Positions 48,909 to 57,565 of a DNA stretch of 64,000 nucleotides are shown here, piece after piece. The notes under the pieces are model-generated. The model was given only the letters and a program-made list of their open reading frames with translations, searched no databases and was not told the DNA's origin. The first letter of the stretch is position 1, and each line of letters opens with the position of its first letter. Location: contig NZ_CP095481.1 of assembly GCF_023023025.1 (NCBI RefSeq), forward strand, positions 1,798,001 to 1,862,000, read 5' to 3'. Position numbers and translations under genes: made by a program. This stretch comes from Amycolatopsis sp. WQ 127309. GTDB taxonomy: Bacteria > Actinomycetota > Actinomycetes > Mycobacteriales > Pseudonocardiaceae.

Positions 48909-49726
48909 CCGCCGAAGCTGACGACGCGGTGGTGCCCGGCGTCGGTGACCCAGATCCCGCCGGTCGCGTCGACGGCCACGCCGAACGGGGCGCCGAGCGC
49001 GTCCGAGCCGAACTCCACGTGGCACGAGCCGGTGGTGTCGAACCGCGTGATCCGGCCGTGGTCCGGCGACGTCACGTACGCGTCGCCCGACGCGGTCACG
49101 GCGACGTCCGCCGCGCCGGCCCGGCCGCACCCGATGGACCCGATGGCCCGGCCGTCGGCGTTGTACCGCACGACCGCGACGTCGCCGTCCGCCGGATGTC
49201 CGTTGTGGACGATCCAGACACCGCCCGCGCCGTCGCCGGCGATGCCGCGCGGGCAGCCGACCTTCTCGGTGATGTCGCTCAGCGCCCCGCCGGTGCGGGT
49301 GTCGAAGCGCGCGACGCGCTGGTGCCCGGGGTCGGCGACGAGCAGACGGCCGGCCGAATCGAGCGCGATGCCGCACGGGCTGCCGAGCTCGCCGGTGCCG
49401 AACTCCCGGACGAACCCGCCCCACCACGCGTACTGCGCGACGCGGTGGTTGCCGGTGTCGGCGACGTAGACGTTGCCCGCCGCGTCGACCGCGACGGCTT
49501 CCGGTGCCTTGAGCCGCCCGGCCAGCACGCGCACGAGCTTGCCGTCGCGGGTGAACGCCTGGACGCGGTCGTTGCCGGTGTCGGCCACCCACAGCTGCCC
49601 GCGCGCGTCGACCGTGATCCCGGCCGGGCCGGCGAACTGCCCCGGCCCGGGGCCGACGCGGCCGAACGCGCCGCGGTACTCCGGCGGCGGGGTCTGCTGG
49701 TCGGTGCGGGTCGCGATCATGGCCAC
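48905..49726 (-). CDS. NHL-repeat beta-propeller protein
   Basis: The 273-residue protein is made of about six NHL repeats, recognised by GITVDARGQLWVADTGNDRV, AVDAAGNVYVADTGNHRV and ALDSAGRLLVADPGHQRV, spaced about 42-45 residues apart. There is no signal peptide or kinase domain, so it is a stand-alone cytosolic propeller and probably a binding scaffold. The start may be GTG 49726 or ATG 49720. It lies 90 bp downstream of the orphan GvpL/F gene on the same strand and may be co-transcribed. Confidence 0.8.
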   Translation of the reverse strand: MAMIATRTDQQTPPPEYRGAFGRVGPGPGQFAGPAGITVDARGQLWVADTGNDRVQAFTRDGKLVRVLAGRLKAPEAVAVDAAGNVYVADTGNHRVAQYAWWGGFVREFGTGELGSPCGIALDSAGRLLVADPGHQRVARFDTRTGGALSDITEKVGCPRGIAGDGAGGVWIVHNGHPADGDVAVVRYNADGRAIGSIGCGRAGAADVAVTASGDAYVTSPDHGRITRFDTTGSCHVEFGSDALGAPFGVAVDATGGIWVTDAGHHRVVSFGG

Positions 49727-49800
49727 GGCGTCAGGATCACCGACAAAAGGCCACCGTGACCAGCTACGTCAGGACTGTTCAGCAAGTGTTCCGCCGTCGC

Positions 49801-50310
49801 TCACCGCCGGTCGACGAAGCTGTACGCGGGCAGCGGCCCGAGCCAGTCGGCGCCGTGCCCGGCGACCGCCTCCCGGACGACGAGCAGGTCGCCCAAGCCC
49901 ACCAGGAACGCCCAGCGCTCGTCGGCGTGCTCCCCCGCCGGCAGCGACACCGAGTCGCGGGCCCGTTCCGCCACCTCCGCGAGCAGGCCCACCCCCGACA
50001 CGGAGTCGCCGAACCGCAGGCAGACGTGCACCTCGGCCAGGCCGTCGAGGCGCGCGAGGTCGGCGCGGTACTCGTCGGCGGCCGGGGCGAGCACCTCGCG
50101 GCGGACGGCCTCTTCGTCCTCCGCGACCGCGCCGAACCGGGCGGGCAGCACCGGGCCACCTTCGACGAGCGACGACACCACGGCCAGGTGCGCGGCCGGG
50201 TCCGGGTCGGCGGGCGCCTCGCCGACGACCATCGCGATGTCCTCCCAGCGCACCGCGCGCGGCACCCTCGGATGACCGGCCCGGACCACCCCGAACAACT
50301 GCAGCGCCAC
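49801..50310 (-). CDS. GvpL/GvpF family gas-vesicle protein, orphan
   Basis: The 169-residue protein begins LQLFGVVRAG. It has the GvpL/F landmark VLPARFGAVAEDEEAVRREV near residue 70 and EVHVCLRFGDSVSG at 111-124, and ends in YSFVDRR. GvpF/L proteins are minor gas-vesicle components needed for assembly. No gvpA, gvpN or other gvp gene is within the window on either side. The GTG at 50310 gives the family N-terminus; the frame is open for 28 codons further. Function outside gas vesicles is unknown. Confidence 0.75.
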   Translation of the reverse strand: MALQLFGVVRAGHPRVPRAVRWEDIAMVVGEAPADPDPAAHLAVVSSLVEGGPVLPARFGAVAEDEEAVRREVLAPAADEYRADLARLDGLAEVHVCLRFGDSVSGVGLLAEVAERARDSVSLPAGEHADERWAFLVGLGDLLVVREAVAGHGADWLGPLPAYSFVDRR

Positions 50311-50504
50311 GGTTCTCCGTTCTCGTTCGACAATTGCTCTCGACACCGCGGCGAAACTGCGGGAAATCGGCTCCTTCGCCGGCCGGACCGTCACCGTAGC
50401 AACGTCGGCGCCGCAGCACTAATGCCGTTCACACCGTGGTTTTCACCGGTTCGCCGAGTTCGGCCACCCGGTTGGCGGTGACTGCGCCGAAAAGGTGATT
50501 CCGG

Positions 50505-51179
50505 TTAATTTCCACCGGCCAGCCGATAACCGACCCCGCGGACCGTTTCGATGGTGTGGGTGCCGAACGGCACGTCGATCTTGCGGCGGAGGTAGCCGAT
50601 GTAGACCTCGACGACGTTCTCGTCGCCGTCGTAGTGCGCGTCCCAGACGTGGCCGAGGATCTCGTTCTTCGTCAGCGCGGTGCCCGCCCGGCGCAGCAGG
50701 AACTCCAGCAGCCCGAACTCGCGCGCGGTCAGCTCGATCCGCTTTTGTCCTCTGTGGACAGTACGGGCCGACGGGTCGAGCCGCAGGTCACCGGCCTCCA
50801 GCACGGCCGGGCGGGCCGGGGCACCGCGCCGGAGCAGGGCCCGCAGCCGGGCGATGAGCACGACGAACGAGAACGGTTTCGACAGGTAGTCGTCGGCGCC
50901 GAGGTCGAACGCGTCGGCCTCGTCGTACTCGCCGTCCTTCGCGGTCAGCATCAGCACCGGCGTCCAGTTCTCGGCCGCCCGCAGGCGTTTGAGCACCTCG
51001 TAGCCGGACAGCTCGGGCAGCATGATGTCGAGCACGATGACGTCGTACTCCTGCTCGGTCGCCGACCACAGGCCGTCCTTGCCGGTGTGCGCGACGTCCA
51101 CGGTGAACCCCTCGGCGACCAGGCCGCGCCGAAGCGTCTCCGCGAACTCGCGCCCGTCCTCCACGATCAGCAGGCGCAC
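50505..51179 (-). CDS. OmpR/MprA-type response regulator
   Basis: The 224-residue protein has a receiver domain with the acidic pair ED at 7-8, phospho-acceptor Asp51 in IVLDIMLPE and Lys101 in YLSKPF. The winged-helix effector (about 128-222) ends in RGVGYRLAG. It is most like MprA/TcrA-type actinobacterial regulators. The GTG at 51179 begins one base after the stop of the sensor kinase gene, so the two are translated from one mRNA. Confidence 0.92.
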   Translation of the reverse strand: MRLLIVEDGREFAETLRRGLVAEGFTVDVAHTGKDGLWSATEQEYDVIVLDIMLPELSGYEVLKRLRAAENWTPVLMLTAKDGEYDEADAFDLGADDYLSKPFSFVVLIARLRALLRRGAPARPAVLEAGDLRLDPSARTVHRGQKRIELTAREFGLLEFLLRRAGTALTKNEILGHVWDAHYDGDENVVEVYIGYLRRKIDVPFGTHTIETVRGVGYRLAGGN

Positions 51180-51180
51180 G

Positions 51181-52575
51181 TCAGTCCTCCTCCTCTTCCG
51201 GCACGGCGATGACGGGCAGCTCGATCACGAACCGCGCGCCCGGTTCGCCCGACGCGGCGTAGCGCGCCCGGCCGCCGTGGCGCGCCGCGATGCCGGCGAC
51301 GATCGGCAGGCCCAGCCCGGTGCCGCCGTGGCCGCGCTGGCGGGACGCGTCGAGCCGGACGAACCGCTCGAAGATCCGGTCGCGGTCGGCCTCGCCGACG
51401 CCGGGGCCGTCGTCGCTCACCTCGACGACGGCGAGGTCGCCGTGCACCGAGCTGGCGACGCGGATCCGGTCCCGCGCGTGGCCGCGCGCGTTGTCGACGA
51501 GGTTGCGCACGGCGCGGCGCAGCTGGGCCTCACTGCCGTAGACCTTCGCCGGGCCGGCCCGGACTTCGACGTCGAGCGCGCATTCGCCGCGCACGCGTTC
51601 GGCTTCGGCGCGGACGATGTCGTCGAGGTCGACCTCGGTGCGCGACGGCCGGTCGGTGGCGTCGTCGGTGCGGGCGAGCATCAGCAGGTCGTCGACCAGT
51701 TCGCGCAGCCGCGCGGTCTCGCGGGCGATCACCGGCACCAGCTCCTCGGTGCTCTCCGGGTGCCGGCCGGAGACGTCGAGCGCGGTGCTGATCGTCGAGA
51801 GCGGCGACCGGAGCTCGTGGCTGGCGTCCGCGACGAACCGGCGTTGCGCCGCCTGCGCGGACGCGAGCCGGCCGAGCATTTCGTTCAGCGTCACGGCAAG
51901 CCGGTGCACCTCGTCGCCACCCGGCGGCAACGGGACGCGGGCTTCGAGGTCGCGCGTCGAGATCTCGGCGACGGTCCGGCGCATCCGCTCGACCGGCCGC
52001 AGAGCGGAGCCGACCGCGCGGTAGACGGCGAGACCGGAGATGGCCAGCAGCGGGACGGCGATCAGGCCGAGCAGCAACGTCAGCCGCGTCGACGCCTCCG
52101 TCACCGGTTCCAGCGAGCGCGCGGAGATCACCGTGAACGGCCCGCCCGGCCCGTTCACCTCCTGGGAGACGACGCGGTAGTCGTCGCCGTCGCCGTTGAG
52201 ACCGAGCGGGAGCGTCTCGACGGTTTCGTGCCCGATCGTCGGGCGGGCGGACGTCAGCGGCGGGTGCCCGACGATCGCCGGGTCGCTCGCGATCGGCTGG
52301 CCCTGGGCGTTGAGCACCTGCGTGACGGCTTCGGTGTCGCCGGTGCTCGCGACGTCGCTCGCGCTCAGGTCCCGCGCGCCTTCCCGGACGAGCTGGATCG
52401 CGACCTGGCGGCCGGTGCTGCGGGCACTCTCGGTGACGCTCCGGTCGAGCGACTCCTCCAGCAGCACGACGACGATCGCGAGCGCCGCCGCGATGGCCAG
52501 CGCGAGCGCGAACACCGCCACCGCGGTGGTGCGCATCCGGACGCCGGTCGCGGCGATCACCTTGCCCAGTTTCAC
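51181..52575 (-). CDS. HAMP-containing sensor histidine kinase
   Basis: The 464-residue protein has transmembrane helices at about 15-40 and 163-188 that flank an extracytoplasmic sensor of about 120 residues. It continues with HAMP, a DHp domain with His253 in DASHELRSPLS, and an ATPase with NLVDNARGH (N box), DDGPGVG and GGTGLGLPIV (G boxes). The GTG at 52575 follows TACGCT by 6 nt, a probable leaderless start. It precedes its regulator gene, the reverse of the usual order. A palindromic repeat array lies 55 bp upstream. Confidence 0.92.
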   Translation of the reverse strand: MKLGKVIAATGVRMRTTAVAVFALALAIAAALAIVVVLLEESLDRSVTESARSTGRQVAIQLVREGARDLSASDVASTGDTEAVTQVLNAQGQPIASDPAIVGHPPLTSARPTIGHETVETLPLGLNGDGDDYRVVSQEVNGPGGPFTVISARSLEPVTEASTRLTLLLGLIAVPLLAISGLAVYRAVGSALRPVERMRRTVAEISTRDLEARVPLPPGGDEVHRLAVTLNEMLGRLASAQAAQRRFVADASHELRSPLSTISTALDVSGRHPESTEELVPVIARETARLRELVDDLLMLARTDDATDRPSRTEVDLDDIVRAEAERVRGECALDVEVRAGPAKVYGSEAQLRRAVRNLVDNARGHARDRIRVASSVHGDLAVVEVSDDGPGVGEADRDRIFERFVRLDASRQRGHGGTGLGLPIVAGIAARHGGRARYAASGEPGARFVIELPVIAVPEEEED

Positions 52576-52629
52576 CAACTCAGCGTAACCACGACGCGGC
52601 CGCGAAGCCCGGCTGCGGCGCGCCCCGAG

Positions 52630-52712
52630 CGCCCCAATGTGGCGTTGGGTGCGCTGGACGCACCCAATGTGGCGTTGGGTGCGTTGGATGCACCGAACGC
52701 CACATTGGGGCG
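52630..52712. repeat. 30-bp-unit array with terminal inverted repeats (copy 2)
   Basis: Two 30-bp units (52633-52662, 52663-52692) plus a 20-bp end unit are present. The terminal 24-bp arms (52630-52653, 52689-52712) pair with two mismatches. It is the same family as 39302-39414 but exactly 30 bp shorter. It lies between the GatD stop and the kinase start, close to the kinase promoter. Confidence 0.85.
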
Positions 52713-52805
52713 CCGGCGGGTGGCCGACAGCGGCGGCCGAGGTGCGCGCTGACCAGAGGCGGAGCCGGGTCGCCGGGGTGGCGTCCCCGGCTCGGGGCAC
52801 ACGGG

Positions 52806-53528
52806 TCACGACGTCCGGCGGCGGCGCGAAGTGGTGAGCCGCTCCCCGCGCAGCCGGTCGACCTCGGGCACCGGCAACGCCGGCAGCGGGTGCCCGGCCG
52901 TCCAGGCGAGCAGCAGGTCCGCGAGCGCCGGGTTGCGGGCGAGCGCCGGGCCGTGCAGGTAGGTGCCGATGACCCGGTCGGTCACCGCGCCCTCGGTGCC
53001 GTCGCCGTTGCCGGTGCCGCGCACGACCTGGCCCAGCGGGACGCTGTCGGCGCCGAGCTTGCTGACGCCCAAGTGGTTCTCGAAACCGGTCAGCGGCGAG
53101 TTCCCCAGGAGCGCGGACGACGTCGCGACCAGCTCGGCGACCGACCGGCGCTCGCCGGGTTCGGTGGTGACGTCGAGCAGGCCGAGGCCGTCGTGGTCGA
53201 CGCCGTCGAGGCCGCGGAAGCGGGTGCCGAGCACCTGCAGCCCGGCGCAGACGCCGAACACCACGGCACCCTGGGCCACCGCGCGCCGCAGCCCGGGGTA
53301 CTTCCGCAGGTGCGCGGCGGCCAGCACCTGCGCGCCGTCCTCGCCGCCGCCGAGCAGGTAGAGGTCCAAAGTGGACGGCACCGGCACGCCGAGCCCGACC
53401 GGCACGACCTCGGCGTCGAAACCGCGCCACTGCAGCCGTTTGCACAGCACCTGCGCGTTGCCGGAATCGCCGTAGGTGCCGAGCACCTCGGGCAGCAGCA
53501 GTCCAATGTGGACGATCGACTCAGCCAC
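52806..53528 (-). CDS. gatD: Lipid II isoglutaminyl synthase, glutaminase subunit
   Basis: The 240-residue class-I glutamine amidotransferase supplies ammonia to MurT for amidation of the D-Glu in lipid II. The nucleophile is Cys94 in FGVCAGLQVLG, and the catalytic His192 is in GTYLHGP. LLPEVLGTYGDSGNAQVL near the start is typical of GatD. Its start overlaps the murT stop by 8 nt. The pair acts on the cytosolic face of the membrane during peptidoglycan synthesis. CobQ-like amidotransferases are the nearest alternative, but MurT context settles it. Confidence 0.93.
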   Translation of the reverse strand: MAESIVHIGLLLPEVLGTYGDSGNAQVLCKRLQWRGFDAEVVPVGLGVPVPSTLDLYLLGGGEDGAQVLAAAHLRKYPGLRRAVAQGAVVFGVCAGLQVLGTRFRGLDGVDHDGLGLLDVTTEPGERRSVAELVATSSALLGNSPLTGFENHLGVSKLGADSVPLGQVVRGTGNGDGTEGAVTDRVIGTYLHGPALARNPALADLLLAWTAGHPLPALPVPEVDRLRGERLTTSRRRRTS

Positions 53529-54741
53529 CGGGCAGCCTGCCGACCAGGTCGCGGAACGCGGTGTAGTTGGCGACCAGCTCGACCGCGCCGGGCGGCAGCG
53601 TGTCGATCGCGGCGACCGGGTCCGGTTCGGCCCAGTGCGCCACCTCGGCGTAGCAGAGCCGGACGGCCAGGTCGGCGCAGCGTTCGCCGGTGACGACGAC
53701 CTGGCGCCCGCGCAGCCGTTCGAAGTGGACGTCCCAGAGCCAGGACAGGTCGCGCCCGTCGGCCTCCTGGGCGTTGACCGCGACCACCACCGGCGTGTCT
53801 TCGTCCAGCACGCGCAGGGTTTCCACCCAGCCGGCCGGGTTCTTCGCCAGCATCAGCCGCACGGAATGGCGGGTCCGGCGGACCGTGCGGTAGCGCCCGC
53901 CGATGTCGGTGATGGTCCGCAGCCGGGCCGCGGCGGTGTGCGGCGGCACGCCGAGCCGGTGCGCCGCGGCCAGCGCGAGCGCGGCGTTCCCGCGGTTCGC
54001 GTCGCCGGGCAGCCGCAGGTCGAGGTCGACCTGGCGGCCACCGGGCGTGCGGACGAGGTCGCCTTCGAGCGTCCAGCTGGGTTCCGGGCGGCTCAGGCCG
54101 CAGCCGCAGCTCCAGTGCCGGTCGGTCTCGGCGATCAGGCCTTCGCAACGCGGGCACGCGGTCGCGTCGCCGGTCCAGCGGCGGCCCGTGCTCACCCACA
54201 CCGGCTTCGCGGCCGCGCTCGCGGCGGACGTCACGAGGACGTCGTCGCAGTTGGCGACGACCAGCGTGCCGGGCAGCGCGGCGATCGCGGCGCGCAGGTC
54301 GCGTTCGGTCGCGCGGACCTCGCCGACCCGGTCGAGCTGGTCGCGGCTCAGGTTGAGCAGCACCAGGACCGCGGGCTGGACCTGGTCCGCGACCTGCGGC
54401 ACGTAGGTCTCGTCGACTTCGAGGACCGCGTACGGCGCGTCCGGGCGGGCGGTGAGCGCGGCGAGGACGCCGTCGGGCATGTTCGCGCCGTCGCCGTTGG
54501 AGGCGACCTCGGCCAGCGCTTCGAGCGCGCGGGTGAGCATCAGCGACGTCGTCGTCTTGCCGTTGGTGCCGGTGACGAGCACGACGGTGCGTTCCCGGCC
54601 GAGGCGGCGCAGCGCCCGCGGGTCGAGCGCGAGGGTGACGCGCCCGCCGATCATCCCGCCCGAGCCGAGCCCGGCGCTGCGGGACAGCCACGCGGTCAGC
54701 CGGCCGGCGGCCACGGACGCGCGGGTACGCAGGACGGTCAT
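53521..54741 (-). CDS. murT: Lipid II isoglutaminyl synthase, MurT ligase subunit
   Basis: The 406-residue Mur-ligase-like protein has P-loop VTGTNGKTTTS (about 56-66). A Cys4 zinc ribbon insert (CPRC and CGCG) distinguishes MurT, and the C-terminal DUF1727 domain ends with PPGAVELVANYTAFRDL. It binds lipid II and ATP while GatD provides ammonia. The ATG at 54741 is preferred to upstream open codons. It is the first gene of murT-gatD. Confidence 0.94.
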   Translation of the reverse strand: MTVLRTRASVAAGRLTAWLSRSAGLGSGGMIGGRVTLALDPRALRRLGRERTVVLVTGTNGKTTTSLMLTRALEALAEVASNGDGANMPDGVLAALTARPDAPYAVLEVDETYVPQVADQVQPAVLVLLNLSRDQLDRVGEVRATERDLRAAIAALPGTLVVANCDDVLVTSAASAAAKPVWVSTGRRWTGDATACPRCEGLIAETDRHWSCGCGLSRPEPSWTLEGDLVRTPGGRQVDLDLRLPGDANRGNAALALAAAHRLGVPPHTAAARLRTITDIGGRYRTVRRTRHSVRLMLAKNPAGWVETLRVLDEDTPVVVAVNAQEADGRDLSWLWDVHFERLRGRQVVVTGERCADLAVRLCYAEVAHWAEPDPVAAIDTLPPGAVELVANYTAFRDLVGRLPGG

Positions 54742-55080
54742 GCCGCAGACGGTGCCCGGAAGGCGCTGTGAGTTTCCTGAGCGCGTGACGGCGGTCTCCG
54801 CACGGGTGACCAATGGTCACTCCGAATTGCCCACTCGTTCGGCCGAATGTTCACGGATATGAACGTGGGCCACCGCCTAGCGTGACGTGACCGCCGCCAC
54901 AACCGCCTTAGGTAGGAAACCTAACCATCGGAGGTTGTACCAATTAGCCGAGCTAACATTCCGCGCTATTGCGAGTTATTCCAAGATCTTCCCCGCATAC
55001 ATCGGAGGTGTTACCGTCCAAACCCGCCCAGCGGAAATACGTACCGCTGAGCGGGAACGGAACGTCCAACGGAGGGCAAC
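54742..55080. other. 339-bp divergent control region (murT / iclR)
   Basis: No gene was seen. The centre (54895-55010) is AT-richer. It contains TTAGGT-AGGAA-ACCTAA at 54908-54924, a perfect 6+6 inverted repeat that resembles an iron-regulator (DtxR/IdeR) box shortened by 2 bp. The sequence CATCGGAGGT recurs (about 54927 and 55001). Promoters for murT-gatD and iclR-lctP are expected here. Confidence 0.45.
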
Positions 55081-55863
55081 GTGGGACCGGAGCGCGGGCT
55101 GGAACAGAGCGGAACTCTCGAGCGCGGGCTCGCGGTGCTGGAGCACGTGGGTCGTCACCAGGAGATTTCCACCAACGCGATCGCGCGGCAACTGGGGCTT
55201 TCCCGCAGTGCCGCCTACCGCATCGTCGGCACCCTGAAGAACCTCGAATACCTCGAAGCCGACCAGGTCACCGGCCGGGTGCGGCTGGGGACGCGGCTCG
55301 TCGAACTGGGTGCCCGGGCGATGGCCGCGACCGATCTGCACCGGTGCGCGCCGCGGTACCTCGCGTCGCTCGCCGAACGCTCCGGCGAGACGACCTACCT
55401 GGCCGTGCCGGACAACGACACCATGGTCTACGTCGCCACCGAACGCAGCGCCAGCGCCGTCACCCTGGCCTGCCGCCTCGGCACGCGGCGCCCGCAGCAC
55501 GCGACGTCGCTGGGCAAGGCCTGGCTCGCCGCGCTGCCGGAGCCCGACCGCGCCGAGCGCGTCCGCCGGATGAAGCTGGACTCCCTCACGCTCAAGACGA
55601 TCATCGACCCGCACCGGCTGCTCGACGAGCTCGCGCGGACGTGCCGTCGTGGCTGGGCCATCGACGAGGTCGAGAACGAGCCGGACGTCGGCTGCGTCGC
55701 CGCCGCCGTCCGCGACCACTCGGGCCGGCCGATCGCCGCCATCAGCGTCGCCGGGCCGGCACCGCGGGTGCTGCGCCGGCTGGACGAACTGGGTGCCTCC
55801 GTGGCCGGGACCGCCGCCGCCCTGTCGCTGAGGCTCGGGTACGTGCGAGGGCAAAGGAGCTGA
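55081..55863 (+). CDS. IclR-family transcriptional regulator
   Basis: The 260-residue protein has an N-terminal winged helix (LERGLAVLEHVGRHQEISTN, LGLSRSAAYRIVGTLKNLEY) and a GAF-like effector domain with HATSLGKAWLAAL and GWAIDEVENEPDVGCVAAAV, typical of IclR. GGAGGG is 4 nt before the GTG. The lactate-permease gene starts 1 bp after its stop, so the two are one operon. It probably responds to lactate, glycolate or a related hydroxy acid. Confidence 0.88.
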   Translation: MGPERGLEQSGTLERGLAVLEHVGRHQEISTNAIARQLGLSRSAAYRIVGTLKNLEYLEADQVTGRVRLGTRLVELGARAMAATDLHRCAPRYLASLAERSGETTYLAVPDNDTMVYVATERSASAVTLACRLGTRRPQHATSLGKAWLAALPEPDRAERVRRMKLDSLTLKTIIDPHRLLDELARTCRRGWAIDEVENEPDVGCVAAAVRDHSGRPIAAISVAGPAPRVLRRLDELGASVAGTAAALSLRLGYVRGQRS

Positions 55864-55864
55864 C

Positions 55865-57556
55865 GTGACCTGGATCCAGGACTACCAGCCGGCGGGCGGG
55901 CTGTGGGTGTCGGCGCTGCTGGCCGCGCTCCCGATCATCGTGCTGCTGGTGGCGCTCGGGGTGGTCCGCCTGTCGGCGCACCTGTCGGCGGCGCTCGCCC
56001 TGGTCACCGCGCTGGGCGTCGCCCTGCTGCTGTACGGGATGCCGGCCGGGCTGGCGTTCGACTCGGCGGCGATGGGCGTGGTGTTCGGCGTCTGGTCGGT
56101 GGCCTGGATCGCGTTCCACGCGGTGTACTTCCACAACGTCACGGTCGCGACCGGCCGGTTCGACTCGATCAAGCGGGTGCTGGCCGGGTTCAGCGAGGAC
56201 CGGCGGCTGCAGGCGCTGCTGATCGCGTTCGGCTTCGGCGCGCTCCTGGAAGGCGTCGCCGGCGGTGGGTCGCCGATCGCGATCACCGCGGCGATGATGG
56301 CGGCGCTCGGCTTCCCGCCGGTGAAGGCCGTCGTGCTGGCGTTGCTGGCGAACACCGCGCCGGTGGCGTTCGGCGGCCTCGGCAACCCGCTGATCGTGCT
56401 GGGCCGGCTGACCGCGCCGATCATGCACTTGAAACCCGAGCAGGCGACGGACGCGTTCTCGGCGATGGTCGGGCGGCAGGTTCCGGTGCTGGCGCTGATC
56501 ATCCCGGCGTTCCTGGTCGTCGTGCTGGCCGGCTTCAAGCGCATGGTCGAGGTGTGGCCGGCCGTGCTGACCGCGGGTCTGGCGTTCGCGGCCATGCAGT
56601 TCGTGGCGTCGAACTACATCAGCGCCAGCCTCGTCGACGTCCTCGCCGCGCTCACCGCGATGGCCGCGCTGTGGATCCTGACCCGCTTCTGGCAGCCCGC
56701 GTCGGTGTGGCGCTTCGAGGGCGAGTCGCCGGTTCCCGCATCGTCGAACTTGGGCGCGGCCAAGGCTTCGCGGGGTGCGTTCTACGCGTGGATGCCCTAC
56801 ATCATCCTGATCGCGGCGATCTTCCTGACCCGGATCGGCACGATCTTCAAGAACCTGCCGGTGTGGCTGGACCTGACGAAGCTGCTGCACAAGGCCGACT
56901 GGATCTTCGCCTGGCCGGGGCTGCACAACCACGTGATCCAGCACCCGCCGATCACCGCGAAGAACGCGCCGTACGCGGCGACGTTCACGGTGGACTTCCT
57001 GTTCTCGCCGGGCACGGTCGCGCTGGTCGCGGCGGTGATCGCCGGGTTCGCGATGGGCGCGAAGCCGGGGCTGCTGCTTTCGACGTACCGCAAGACGTTG
57101 CACCAGATGCGCTGGGCGCTCGCGACGATCTTCATGATCCTGGCGATCGCGTTCGTGATGAACTACTCGGGTGCGACGCAGACCCTCGGCCTCGCCCTGG
57201 CCACGACCGGTGCGGTGTTCCCGCTGTTCTCGGCGTACATCGGCTGGCTGGGCGTGTTCCTGACCGGGTCGGACGCGTCGACGAACAGCCTGTTCGGCCC
57301 GATGCAGGTGATTTCGGCCCAGCAGCTGCACATCGACCCGATCCTGGCCGGCGCGACGAACACGTCGGGCGGCGTGATGGGCAAGATGATCTCGCCGCAG
57401 AACCTGTCGATCGGCGCGACGGCGATCGGGCAGACCGGCAAGGAGGGCTCGCTGCTGCGGCAGACGTTCCTGTGGTCGTTCGCGCTGACCGCGGTGGTGG
57501 GCGTGATTTCCCTCTTGCAGGCGACGATCCTCACGGCGATGATCCCGTCGCCCTAG
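55865..57556 (+). CDS. lctP: L-lactate permease family transporter
   Basis: The 563-residue membrane protein has 12-14 hydrophobic segments and strong LctP/GlcA landmarks: FGFGALLEGVAGGGSPIAI, AFGGLGNPLIVLG, MNYSGATQTLGLAL, SDASTNSLFGPMQ and ATNTSGGVMGKMISPQN. It would import L-lactate or glycolate by proton symport. The GTG start follows the iclR stop directly (TGACGTG). No lactate dehydrogenase gene is adjacent. Confidence 0.92.
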   Translation: MTWIQDYQPAGGLWVSALLAALPIIVLLVALGVVRLSAHLSAALALVTALGVALLLYGMPAGLAFDSAAMGVVFGVWSVAWIAFHAVYFHNVTVATGRFDSIKRVLAGFSEDRRLQALLIAFGFGALLEGVAGGGSPIAITAAMMAALGFPPVKAVVLALLANTAPVAFGGLGNPLIVLGRLTAPIMHLKPEQATDAFSAMVGRQVPVLALIIPAFLVVVLAGFKRMVEVWPAVLTAGLAFAAMQFVASNYISASLVDVLAALTAMAALWILTRFWQPASVWRFEGESPVPASSNLGAAKASRGAFYAWMPYIILIAAIFLTRIGTIFKNLPVWLDLTKLLHKADWIFAWPGLHNHVIQHPPITAKNAPYAATFTVDFLFSPGTVALVAAVIAGFAMGAKPGLLLSTYRKTLHQMRWALATIFMILAIAFVMNYSGATQTLGLALATTGAVFPLFSAYIGWLGVFLTGSDASTNSLFGPMQVISAQQLHIDPILAGATNTSGGVMGKMISPQNLSIGATAIGQTGKEGSLLRQTFLWSFALTAVVGVISLLQATILTAMIPSP

Positions 57557-57565
57557 GCTGGCGGC

